A stretch of 64,000 bases of DNA, taken from contig LXWE01000003.1 in the NCBI GenBank assembly GCA_001660395.1, positions 62,001 through 126,000 of the forward strand. The letters run 5' to 3'. Below are positions 36,830-44,424 of this stretch, piece after piece. The DNA comes from Alteromonadaceae bacterium XY-R5 (lineage in GTDB: Bacteria; Pseudomonadota; Gammaproteobacteria; Enterobacterales; Alteromonadaceae). A program made the position numbers and the translations under genes. Within the stretch, counting starts at the first letter, position 1, and every line of letters begins with the position of its first letter. The notes under the pieces were generated by a model. The model worked only from the letters and a program-made list of their open reading frames with translations, did not search any database and was not told where the DNA came from.

Positions 36830-37606
36830 TTATTTCATTGAGAATTGCATCTTGAACTGGTACTGGTCTGGGCGATACAGGGCAAACATATGATCGATCA
36901 ACTCGCCATCTGCGTCATACATAGAGCGATCCAGCACCAACAATGGCCGACCGACAGGAATTTCCAGCATGGTCGCCGTATCAAAATTCGACAAAGTGGC
37001 CGACACCGTTTGATCGACCTTGCCCAGAGCGATTCCTGAGCTTTTCAGGATATCCATACGCGATGTCGTCAGGATATTTTCTTCGCTATAGCTTGGACCA
37101 ATATCGCGGGTCCAGCTGACATAATATCCAAAGGGAATTTTACCGGCATAACGCAAACGAACGGAACGGATCAGCTCCTGACCGGGCTTAATCCCAAAAC
37201 GCTCCTGAATATCCATTGGCGGTTGTTGCTTTCCGAAATCCAGGGATTTAACCGTGGTGTCTTTCCCGATAATTTGCAGGCTTTCCAGGAAGCCACTTAA
37301 CGGCGCTTTCACCTGTTCAGAACGATTTTTATAGGTGACGTGAGAGCCTTTACCGCGCTGGCGACTAATGTAGCCTTCAGACCCTAACTCATCCATGGCA
37401 CGCTTGGCAGTAATACGAGATACCCCAAAGGCTTCGGAAATTTCATGCTCGGTTGGCATTTTTTCGCCAAAACCAATTTCACCCAAATGAATTTTTTCTT
37501 TTAAAAACAGATACACCTGATGATAAAGCGGTGCGGGAAAATCTGAACTTAAAGCCGTTTTAATGCGAGGATCTTTCAACAATTGCTCTAATGCCATAAC
37601 GCTCAT
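36830..37606 (-). CDS. GntR-family (HutC/UTRA) transcriptional regulator
   Basis: A 258-residue regulator. The winged helix at about 25-95 reads PLYHQVYLFLKEKIHLGEI, then MPTEHEISEAFGVSRITAKRAMDEL and QRGKGSHV, typical of GntR. The rest is a UTRA ligand-binding domain (IRSVRLRY...PFGYYVSWTRD...VSATLSNFDTATMLEIPVGRPLLVL). HutC-type members sense small catabolites such as urocanate, sugars or amino acid derivatives. Upstream lies a TGATATATCA palindrome that recurs as TGATATAT before the oxygenase cluster at 47 kb, so it could regulate itself and that cluster. Divergent from the membrane protein/GST pair. MSVMALE offers two close starts. Confidence 0.9.
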   Translation of the reverse strand: MSVMALEQLLKDPRIKTALSSDFPAPLYHQVYLFLKEKIHLGEIGFGEKMPTEHEISEAFGVSRITAKRAMDELGSEGYISRQRGKGSHVTYKNRSEQVKAPLSGFLESLQIIGKDTTVKSLDFGKQQPPMDIQERFGIKPGQELIRSVRLRYAGKIPFGYYVSWTRDIGPSYSEENILTTSRMDILKSSGIALGKVDQTVSATLSNFDTATMLEIPVGRPLLVLDRSMYDADGELIDHMFALYRPDQYQFKMQFSMK

Positions 37607-37671
37607 ATCTCTCGTTTGTTGCCCAAGTGGTCAAGGTGGGTAGGAAAAACTGCCAGCTTACTCTATCTAAA

Positions 37672-37681
37672 TGATATATCA
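37672..37681. promoter_or_regulatory. Candidate GntR operator (perfect palindrome)
   Basis: TGATATATCA, a perfect 10-base palindrome, lies 65 bases before the GntR start and 180 before the divergent membrane protein gene. The same TGATATAT core occurs twice in direct repeat at 46935-46951 and once inverted at 47077-47084, upstream of the oxygenase genes. Confidence 0.5.
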
Positions 37682-37860
37682 ATAATTCATAAATAATTCG
37701 GCTGAAATTTCATCTTTTTCTCTTATCCCTATAGCAAAAAGCTATACCCCTTGCGTTAGCAACATCTCCTCTTAATGGCTAAAGACATATTGCTATAACA
37801 TTATATTGTTAATTACAAAAAGCAAGGGTAATATGTAAAAAAATCAATCAGGACAATAAG

Positions 37861-38529
37861 ATGACGGAATTATTACTGCTGAAGCTGCTGCATATCCTGT
37901 TCTTTGTGTATTGGCTGGGCGGCGATTTAGGAACTTTTTATGCGTCACGTTTCGTGACCAAACCTGGGCTTAGTGCTCAACAGCGGGCCACGGCGATGAC
38001 CATTATGATGGGCGTCGATCAAGGCCCGCGATTATGCATGACAATGATTCTGGCCCCTGGGATCCATCTGGCATCCAAACTCGGATTAATGCCCCTACCC
38101 GGCTGGGCTATCGTTCTGATCTGGGGTTTATGCTTGGTTTGGTTTGCATTGGTACTCGGCATTCACCTGAGCCACGCAGGTAAGCTAAATCAGCTGTTGG
38201 GACGCATCGATTTAGTGCTTCGCATTGTGGTGATTTCGTCCTGTTTAGCCGTGGCGCTGAATACGCTTCTCGACAACGGCTTTATTTTGGCTGACTGGCT
38301 GGCCTACAAGCTAATCATGTTTGCATTGCTGGTAAGTGCCGGTTTAGGGATCCGAATGGGACTAAAGCCCTTTGGTCCTGCGTTTGGAAACATGCTTAAA
38401 GACGGCGTAAGCGATAGTACTGACGCCATCATGAATGCCAGTCTGGCCAAAGTACGTCCCTTTGTTTACTTCATCTGGGCAGGCTTATTGGTTAACGCCG
38501 CCCTCGGCATGCATTTAATAGGAATGTAA
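37861..38529 (+). CDS. Integral membrane protein, unknown function
   Basis: A 222-residue protein with about five hydrophobic segments (near 5-22, 80-103, 118-138, 148-168, 198-218). Conserved-looking features are FVYWLGGDLGTFYASRF near the N-terminus and HLSHAGKLNQLLGRIDLVLRIVV in the middle. His residues in membrane-flanking positions recall CopD/DUF2269-like heme-related membrane proteins, but I cannot confirm that. It has an AGGA site and is directly followed (2 bases) by a GST gene, forming a two-gene unit divergent from the GntR regulator. Confidence 0.6.
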   Translation: MTELLLLKLLHILFFVYWLGGDLGTFYASRFVTKPGLSAQQRATAMTIMMGVDQGPRLCMTMILAPGIHLASKLGLMPLPGWAIVLIWGLCLVWFALVLGIHLSHAGKLNQLLGRIDLVLRIVVISSCLAVALNTLLDNGFILADWLAYKLIMFALLVSAGLGIRMGLKPFGPAFGNMLKDGVSDSTDAIMNASLAKVRPFVYFIWAGLLVNAALGMHLIGM

Positions 38530-38531
38530 AG

Positions 38532-39185
38532 ATGAAACTCTACAGCTCTAATTTATCCCCCTATGCCACTCGTGTGCGGATGCAGCTTTACTATAAAGGT
38601 ATTAATGCCGAACAGGTGGCAATTGAAGCACCGCCGGTGCCTCTGCGCACCCCCGAATTTTTCGCCCGTTATCCGTTAGGAAAAATTCCGTTACTGGAAT
38701 TAGACGATGGTGAAGTGCTACCTGAGTCCTGGAGTATCATGGAATATCTGGAGACGCAGTTCCCTGACAAGCCCCTCGCACCAGCCTCTGCGATTGAAAA
38801 AGCCAGAATGTCAGTACGCGCCAGATACACAGATTTACATCTGGCCCCGGCACTTTTTCCGTTGTTTAAACCGCTCATTGGGGTACCGGGTGTCGACATA
38901 AAAGCGGCATATCAAGAACTCAAAGGCGCTGTTACTAAGGGCGAAAGACTCTGGCAAATCCAGCCCCAATTAGGTGAACGTGCGTTGGATTTGGCTGACA
39001 TCGCCATGGCACCCGTTTGGCTCTTTGCAGAAATGACCTTAACGGCGCTAAACCAGCCAAACGATTTACTTGCTGAGCTTCCGGGTTTGCGACACTGGTG
39101 GCAACAGATTCAGGCGATTGATGCTATCGCTACAGGGCTGGATGAGAATCGTCAGGCCTTTGCGGCCCTCACTGCCAAAGTCTGA
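38532..39185 (+). CDS. Glutathione S-transferase family protein
   Basis: A 217-residue protein with the GST layout. The thioredoxin-like N-terminal domain (1-80) begins MKLYSSNLSPYATRVRMQL; SPYATRV is the glutathione-site loop, and the cis-Pro region is LGKIPLLELDDG, with PESWSIMEYLE supplying the ESxxI element. The helical domain follows, with RALDLADIAMAPVW near residue 155. GSTs in catabolic loci open rings, isomerise maleyl compounds, or cleave ethers. The membrane protein/GST pair is next to a GntR regulator that may also control the tetrapyrrole-type cluster. Substrate unknown. Confidence 0.88.
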   Translation: MKLYSSNLSPYATRVRMQLYYKGINAEQVAIEAPPVPLRTPEFFARYPLGKIPLLELDDGEVLPESWSIMEYLETQFPDKPLAPASAIEKARMSVRARYTDLHLAPALFPLFKPLIGVPGVDIKAAYQELKGAVTKGERLWQIQPQLGERALDLADIAMAPVWLFAEMTLTALNQPNDLLAELPGLRHWWQQIQAIDAIATGLDENRQAFAALTAKV

Positions 39186-39186
39186 A

Positions 39187-40503
39187 CTACTTTTGAAGGT
39201 AGATGAGCCGGCCTTCCAGCGCGCGCTGGATGTCCGGTAACATCGGGGCGTATTTTTTGTTGATCACATGATTCAGCCTCACCTTACGTAAATTCACCAC
39301 CTGAAAGTCGTCCGCTAACTCGTCCCGCAGACTCTCGGTCAAACCATATAAGGCGTATTTCACATGCTGCTTTTTCAGCATTTCCAGAATCCCCTGCAAA
39401 TTCTCACTGGAACTCATTTGTGCCTGAATATCAAACTGCTCCAGTGCCAGCATACTGCCTAAGGACGTCAGAATACGGGCATTGGGATCACCTAACACCT
39501 GCCGGTTACAAGGCACCTTTGGTACACACACCAACGCCAGCTCGACATCCGCCAAAGGTGGCTCTACCACAATAATATTCTCGAACTCAGTCACGTTTTG
39601 CGAGATTCGAATCACATCAGCGTCAACTACACCAGCATCCAATAACATCAGGCCACGCTTAGCGGGCACGGGCATCAGACGGGTGGCTATACCTAAATCG
39701 GCATACACACCTTTAATTAATTCTACAAAAGGTGCGATTGAAGGATGCTCAAAATAGGAAATCAACACACTGGCCGGGCGCTCAAATCTGGCTTGAACAT
39801 CGGTTTTCTGCTCAAACAAATCGGCCATTACATTAACCGCGTGCAGGTTATCGACACTATCACGCATGGCCAGTACCAAAGGTACATCCACAAATTGCGT
39901 AATCACCTCGGGCTTTGCTATCCCCTGCTGACTGGCCAGATAATCCAGCACCAGAGGATCCGTTATCGCTACATCGATATTGTGCTGTGTGAGTAGCGCT
40001 AACAAGGCCGAGTCTGTTGCTGCTTTGACAATATTATCAGCCTCAGCATCCATTAAATGCTGCACGCTATCAGGGTAAACATAGCTATCTACCACACCCA
40101 TTTTATGGTTAAGCATTAAGTGCAGTAGATCCTGATATTCGATGGCGTTATTTTGTGGAGCAACCACACCAAGGTGGGAATAAAGCACGGGGGCAGAGGC
40201 AATAAATCCGGGCTTAACTTCCGAGGGCCACGCCGGAAAATAGCCAATGTAGTTTTTTGACTGGGCAGCCTGTTGTGCAGAAGACCAGGGCATATACTCC
40301 ACCTGAAGATTTATGCCCTGGCTGGCTAATGCGGTACGTAAGGCAGCAATTGCCAAGCCGCCGTCATTAATATGATTACTGGCATACGGAGGCCATTCAA
40401 GTGACGCGATTTTCCAGGTAATCGTTTCTGCCGCCCACGCTGCATGAACGGTCAACATCAGTAGCGTTACACCCATGCTAACTATCCCGCGTAATCGCTT
40501 CAA
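39187..40503 (-). CDS. Exported protein with two solute-binding-like domains
   Basis: A 438-residue protein with signal peptide ending HAAWAAET. Residues about 28-240 and 245-438 each look like an SBP_bac_3 (family 3 periplasmic binding) domain: the first has KIASLEWPPYASNHINDGGLAIAALR and TDSALLALLTQHNIDVAIT; the second begins FEHPSIAPFVELIKGVYADLGI and has the same order. No ABC transporter genes lie next to it. Such orphan proteins in Alteromonadales are common, and their roles (sensing or scavenging) are unproved. It converges with the GST gene, with 1 base between the stops. Confidence 0.78.
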   Translation of the reverse strand: MKRLRGIVSMGVTLLMLTVHAAWAAETITWKIASLEWPPYASNHINDGGLAIAALRTALASQGINLQVEYMPWSSAQQAAQSKNYIGYFPAWPSEVKPGFIASAPVLYSHLGVVAPQNNAIEYQDLLHLMLNHKMGVVDSYVYPDSVQHLMDAEADNIVKAATDSALLALLTQHNIDVAITDPLVLDYLASQQGIAKPEVITQFVDVPLVLAMRDSVDNLHAVNVMADLFEQKTDVQARFERPASVLISYFEHPSIAPFVELIKGVYADLGIATRLMPVPAKRGLMLLDAGVVDADVIRISQNVTEFENIIVVEPPLADVELALVCVPKVPCNRQVLGDPNARILTSLGSMLALEQFDIQAQMSSSENLQGILEMLKKQHVKYALYGLTESLRDELADDFQVVNLRKVRLNHVINKKYAPMLPDIQRALEGRLIYLQK

Positions 40504-40612
40504 ACCTGCTTTCCTACCTAATCCATAATGCTGAATGACAAGTGTATCACGCGGAAAATAATGTGACCTATTTGCAGCTATCAGCCATGATGAAAAATTT
40601 ATTCACCATTCT

Positions 40613-41509
40613 TTATCCGAAAACTAACGCGCGATGACAGGCTACCCCTGCCAGGGTGCCCGACGAAATGGCAAACGTCGCATTTTGCATAGAATTGGAT
40701 AGATCCCCGGCAACAAAAATCCCGTTACGCGAGCTTTGCTTAAATTCATCCACCTTAATTATGTTACCTATTGGCGTATCTGCTAAATCCAGGTCCAATT
40801 GCTTCACTAATGCAGATTCAACGCTCACTTTGGGGCCAACATACAGGCCCCCCAGTGGGATACGGCGTCCATCCTGCAATCGCACATGGCTGATTTGCTC
40901 TCCATCCCCTACCACTTCCACAATTGGGCTGGTTTCCATTTGCACCCCACGGATGGTCAGATGTTCGAGCACCTTCCCCTCAGGCATAAATTGGCCCTGA
41001 GTGAATAGGATGGTTGCTCCCCAGTCGGGGATCATTGCCGCCTGATGAAATGCCAGTTCGCTGGTTGCCAATACCCCCAGTTGCTGATTTCGTAGTTCAT
41101 AACCGTGACAATAAGGACAATGGATCACACTTTTGCCCCAGTGGGTTTGTATGCCCGGAATGGCTGGCAAATTATCTTGTATACCCGAAGCAATAATCAC
41201 TTTTTTCGTCGCCAGCGTCTCACCGTTTTCACAACTCACCTTGAAATCATTATCTTCACCTGTAATACCTACAGCAGCCTGTTCAAGCAATTGAAAGGTC
41301 GGGTACTGCTTCAATTGTGTAAGGGCAGTCAAGCGGATCTGCTGGGGGGACTGACCATCTAAACAGAATACGCCTTGCGATGCTTTAGCAAAACGATTAC
41401 GCGGCCTATTGCTATCCAATACCGCCACGCTCCGCTGCGCTCTAACCAATTGCATCGCCGCAGCCAAACCAGCAAAACTACCACCTACAATCACGATGTC
41501 ATATTTCAT
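40613..41509 (-). CDS. Thioredoxin-reductase-like FAD oxidoreductase
   Basis: A flavoprotein of about 298 residues. The FAD motif VGGSFAGLAAAMQL opens it, the active disulfide CPYCHGYE (about residue 131) replaces the usual CATC/CxxC of thioredoxin reductase, and GIFVAGDLSNSMQNATFAISSG closes it. The NADPH-domain motif usually reading GGGxxA is replaced (LGVLATSELAFHQAAMI), so nucleotide preference is unclear. Such proteins are often called TrxB-like and are controlled by a divergent Rrf2 or MarR regulator, as here. The second Met (41509) has better spacing to the GAGGTGA site than the first. Confidence 0.85.
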   Translation of the reverse strand: MKYDIVIVGGSFAGLAAAMQLVRAQRSVAVLDSNRPRNRFAKASQGVFCLDGQSPQQIRLTALTQLKQYPTFQLLEQAAVGITGEDNDFKVSCENGETLATKKVIIASGIQDNLPAIPGIQTHWGKSVIHCPYCHGYELRNQQLGVLATSELAFHQAAMIPDWGATILFTQGQFMPEGKVLEHLTIRGVQMETSPIVEVVGDGEQISHVRLQDGRRIPLGGLYVGPKVSVESALVKQLDLDLADTPIGNIIKVDEFKQSSRNGIFVAGDLSNSMQNATFAISSGTLAGVACHRALVFG

Positions 41510-41530
41510 CATTTCACCTCACACCATTAA

Positions 41531-41604
41531 GTAACTTTTATTGTTACATTAAAAATCCCCAAACCACAACATATGTAACACCAAAAGTTTCGTGATATAG
41601 TTAC
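41531..41604. promoter_or_regulatory. Candidate Rrf2 operators, paired GTAAC / GTTAC
   Basis: GTAAC-N7-GTTAC (41531-41547) and GTAAC...GTTAC (41575-41604) lie between the flavoprotein gene and the divergent Rrf2 gene. Both pairs are inverted repeats, so autoregulation of both genes by the Rrf2 protein is likely. Confidence 0.55.
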
Positions 41605-41626
41605 TGCGATAACTCAGGAAAAAAGC

Positions 41627-42043
41627 ATGAGAAAAGACAGCCGCCTGTCGCGGGTATTACATATACTGGTGCATCTGGATGCCGCCGAGCAGGCCGCCAC
41701 ATCTGAACAAATGGCGCAAATGCTGCAGACCAATCCCGTGGTGGTGCGACGCACTATGGCCTTGCTACGCGAGCGTGGTTATGTGCAATCGAGTAAAGGC
41801 CATAAGGGAGGCTGGTCGCTGGCGAAGCCATTAGCACAGATCACCCTGCTGGATATTCACCAAGCCCTTGGAGACAGCTCAGTGTTTACCATTGGATTAA
41901 CCGACGAGCATACCAATTGTCCGATTGAACATGCTGTCAATGCGGCGTTAAAGGATGTGATGGACGAAGCCGAAAATCTGATGATTAAGCGCTTTGGTGA
42001 AATCACTCTGGATGTATTGAGCCAGCAGTTTTCGAAACATTAA
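41627..42043 (+). CDS. Rrf2-family transcriptional regulator
   Basis: A 138-residue regulator. The winged helix region reads SRVLHILVHLD, TSEQMAQMLQTNPVVVRRTM, LLRERGYVQSSKGHKGGWSLAKP and ITLLDIHQALG, the standard Rrf2 pattern. Only one Cys is present (NCPIE), so it lacks the three-Cys Fe-S site of IscR or NsrR and is closer to the YwnA-type members that respond to oxidants or electrophiles. It is divergent from a disulfide flavoprotein, which supports a redox role. Confidence 0.88.
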   Translation: MRKDSRLSRVLHILVHLDAAEQAATSEQMAQMLQTNPVVVRRTMALLRERGYVQSSKGHKGGWSLAKPLAQITLLDIHQALGDSSVFTIGLTDEHTNCPIEHAVNAALKDVMDEAENLMIKRFGEITLDVLSQQFSKH

Positions 42044-42175
42044 TTTCACTCTGGCAGCCAGCACCTGCCTGCCAAAGCTTGACGCTATTTCATCTGCTTT
42101 TGGCCAAATTGCATCTTTCTAAAATGGATGTAACAGCAGATACTGCCTGCTAAATCAAAAGCAGAGACAGGTGAA

Positions 42176-42637
42176 ATGGAAGATATACGCATTCGTGTCG
42201 CAACAGCTGAAGACTGCCCGCGCATACTCGAACTGATGCGCGAACTGGCGGCGTTTGAAGGTTACCTGGATGCCTTTGCTGTAACGCTGGATTCCCTGCG
42301 TCAGCATTACCTGGAACAGCAGCATATTGGCATTTTAGCCGCTGAACTGAACGACAACATTGAAGGCATACTGGTGTATTTCTTCCAGCCCTTTACCTAC
42401 GATCTCACCCCCTGGATGATCGTCAAAGAGCTCTATGTATCCCAGGCCTGCCGGGGCCTAAGCGCAGGACAAAAGCTAATGCTTGCCGCCAAAGACATCT
42501 GCCAGCAACGAGGCGGCAGCAAGATGAAATGGGAAGTGCTGACTGACAACCTGCCCGCCCGCAATTTCTACGAGAAGCTAGGGGCAACCATCGCCGATGA
42601 ATGGCGCAGCATGAGCCTGAGGGTGAGTCCCAAATAA
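42176..42637 (+). CDS. GNAT-family N-acetyltransferase
   Basis: A 153-residue acetyltransferase. It opens IRIRVATAEDCPRILELMRELAAFE, typical of the diamine/SSAT-like GNAT group. The acetyl-CoA loop is CRGLSAGQKLM (RGxGxGxxL-like, with Ser-Ala), and NLPARNFYEKLGA gives the conserved C-terminal Tyr. It could acetylate polyamines or amino acids. It stands alone, with terminator-like hairpin 42661 downstream. Confidence 0.87.
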   Translation: MEDIRIRVATAEDCPRILELMRELAAFEGYLDAFAVTLDSLRQHYLEQQHIGILAAELNDNIEGILVYFFQPFTYDLTPWMIVKELYVSQACRGLSAGQKLMLAAKDICQQRGGSKMKWEVLTDNLPARNFYEKLGATIADEWRSMSLRVSPK

Positions 42638-42660
42638 TTCAATACCTTAAAAGCAAAACT

Positions 42661-42679
42661 CCGGGAATGCCCGGTGTTT
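42661..42679 (+). terminator. Terminator after the GNAT gene (copy 1)
   Basis: CCGGG / CCCGG stem with loop AATG and TGTTTCT. A closely similar hairpin follows at 42858, on the other side of the palindromic repeat. Confidence 0.65.
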
Positions 42680-42730
42680 CTGATTGATGATAAAGTCTCT
42701 GTTTTTAAGACTTAATACTCTGCAGGGTGT

Positions 42731-42853
42731 TTACAAACGTCACGAGCGAATAAAGTTCTAGGCAAAAGCCTTTGAAAAACCGGAGTTTACACGGAGTAAA
42801 TGAAGATTTTGAAAAGGCTTTTAACAACGAAATTTAGAGCGCAGTAGTTTGTC
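42731..42853. repeat. Palindromic intergenic repeat, full copy
   Basis: About 123 bases that fold on themselves. Left: ACAAACGTCACGAGCG...AAAAGCCTTTGAAAAACC. Tip: GGAGTTTACACGGAGTAAATG. Right: TTTTGAAAAGGCTTTTAAC...AGAGCGCAGTAGTTTGT. The tip is the same as in the element at 36251-36371, while the arms differ but remain complementary, so the shape rather than the sequence is kept. Confidence 0.8.
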
Positions 42854-42857
42854 AACA

Positions 42858-42880
42858 GCCGGGAACTCCCGGCGTTTTCT
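42858..42880 (+). terminator. Terminator-like hairpin (copy 2), right of the repeat
   Basis: GCCGGG / CCCGGC stem, loop AACT, then GTTTTCTATTGA. It repeats the pattern of 42661-42679, as though the terminator had been duplicated around the repeat. On the minus strand it lies just after the stop of the flavin reductase gene. Confidence 0.7.
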
Positions 42881-42903
42881 ATTGAGCGAATGCCCCTGGC
42901 TGC

Positions 42904-43428
42904 TTAGGCCTGCAACTGGGCGTAGCGACCACCGTGAAATACCAGTGGCACATCCTGCTGGGTATCCATATCAATCACCTGCCCAAGCAAAATGATATGG
43001 TCACCGGCATCGACTTGCTGATAGCTTTTGCACACAAAGCGGCTGCAATACTCACTCAGTAACGGCGTCTCGCCCGGGCCTGTTTGCACAGCCAGGTCAG
43101 CGAATTTGTCTTCGCCCTGACGGGCAAAACGGTTCGATAACTCCTGCTGCTGTTCACTGAGCACATGAATGGCAAAATACTCGGCATTCACAAAGGCATC
43201 GCGAGAAAAACTGCGTTTATCTATGCTCCACAGCACCAGCGCAGGGTCCAGCGAGACAGAGTTAAAGCTACTGGCTGTCATGCCAATGGCTTCGCCGTTA
43301 GGCGCCCGACAGGTGATAATGGTCACACCGGTCGGGAAGCGGCCTAAGGCCTGACGAAAGGCTTTGGGATCCAGCCCCGTAGCCTCTGCGCTCGCCACCA
43401 CTGGCGCACTTGCGGTTACCGATGTCAT
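42904..43428 (-). CDS. Flavin reductase (HpaC-type)
   Basis: A 174-residue FMN/FAD reductase-like protein. It has the family pattern FRQALGRFPTGVTIITCRAPNG, IGMTASSFNSVSLDPALVLWSI and AIHVLSEQQQELSNRFARQGEDKF, ending in FHGGRYAQL. Such proteins supply reduced flavin to monooxygenases or act in bilin-type redox reactions. The ATG overlaps the preceding gene's TGA (ATGA), so it is translationally coupled as the last of a four-gene operon with the RCCR-like protein. No flavin monooxygenase is nearby, so its partner is not obvious. Confidence 0.88.
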   Translation of the reverse strand: MTSVTASAPVVASAEATGLDPKAFRQALGRFPTGVTIITCRAPNGEAIGMTASSFNSVSLDPALVLWSIDKRSFSRDAFVNAEYFAIHVLSEQQQELSNRFARQGEDKFADLAVQTGPGETPLLSEYCSRFVCKSYQQVDAGDHIILLGQVIDMDTQQDVPLVFHGGRYAQLQA

Positions 43429-44390
43429 AGGTAACGTGCCTCAAGTTTGTTTTCTGTCACTGTCCAGTCGAGTACGCCAAACAGTGTGAACTGCTCTTTG
43501 TGCGACTGATAAAACTGCCATACACAGCACTGAGTAAAGTTATCGTCGATTAAGGTATCGCGGCTTTTCACTTTTAGGGCTTTACCCACAAAGTGCTGAG
43601 TGCTCCACAAATAGCGGCCATAGGCGCGGCCATTACCGAACACATCCGGCCCTTCAAACTGATGCACGTTATTGACGCGGCTACGCTCGTAGCTGTAGGT
43701 TTTTTCGATGACACCAGACAGGGTTACAGTGACCTTGGCGCGGGTCAGGGTTAATGGCTGGTAATCGATATTTACCTGACACTTGCCGACAAATTCCTGA
43801 TTCGGATCATAGACTTCAAACTCGCCTGCCCACACACCCGCGTGTTTAGGTGGCAGAATGAAAGGGCGCTTCGCCACTTGTTCTTCACGGGCTAAAAAGT
43901 CTGCCACAAACTTCTGGGTTTCCGGATTGGTAGCATGATCCTGAGTGACCACATACAGGCCGTTAAATACCGCCACCAAAGTGTCGGCTTCAAACAGTTG
44001 CGATGAATATACCTGTAAGCCGTGGCTGGGCAGTACCAGATTGATGGTACGTAAATCCGTATTCCAGCCGGGCGAGTAATAGTTAGAGTCCACCAGCAAA
44101 CCAAACGGACGACCTGAGCCATAAAAATCCGGGCCGCAGTAAATGCGATCCTGATCGCTGTCGATCACCCCAAACTCGAACTTGGTCATAGCCGTGTCAA
44201 AGCGGTTGCGCAGCGGGCCAACGTTACGAAAATCTGTTTCCATCCAATAGGTGGTTTTCCCGTCTACAAACTCACTGGCACGGTTGACTTTATTCATGCC
44301 TGTATGGGTGCCATCGGCATCAAACACCGAAGGTACGCCGTGCCACTCACCGGTAATGGCCTGCTGAAACTGACTGGGTTGTTTTGACAT
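43425..44390 (-). CDS. Unknown protein of two tandem repeats, possibly lipocalin-like (bilin-binding?)
   Basis: A protein of about 321 residues with no domain I recognise by name. It consists of two similar halves: residues about 10-125 (ITGEWHGVPSVFDADG, then CGPDFYGSGRPFGLLVDSNYY) and about 185-320 (HAGVWAGEFEVYDPN, then EGPDVFGNGRAYGRYLWSTQHF). Both halves are predicted beta strands, beginning GxWxG and with a GPDxxGxGRxxG mark, a layout like calycin/lipocalin barrels such as the CpcS/CpcT bilin lyases or DUF3598 proteins. The start MSKQPSQF at 44390 has an AGGGAA site. It is third in the operon with a bilin-reductase-like gene. The lipocalin idea is inference. Confidence 0.55.
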   Translation of the reverse strand: MSKQPSQFQQAITGEWHGVPSVFDADGTHTGMNKVNRASEFVDGKTTYWMETDFRNVGPLRNRFDTAMTKFEFGVIDSDQDRIYCGPDFYGSGRPFGLLVDSNYYSPGWNTDLRTINLVLPSHGLQVYSSQLFEADTLVAVFNGLYVVTQDHATNPETQKFVADFLAREEQVAKRPFILPPKHAGVWAGEFEVYDPNQEFVGKCQVNIDYQPLTLTRAKVTVTLSGVIEKTYSYERSRVNNVHQFEGPDVFGNGRAYGRYLWSTQHFVGKALKVKSRDTLIDDNFTQCCVWQFYQSHKEQFTLFGVLDWTVTENKLEARYL

Positions 44391-44424
44391 AATAGGTTCC
44401 CTTATTGGCAACGTATCGGCAGCC

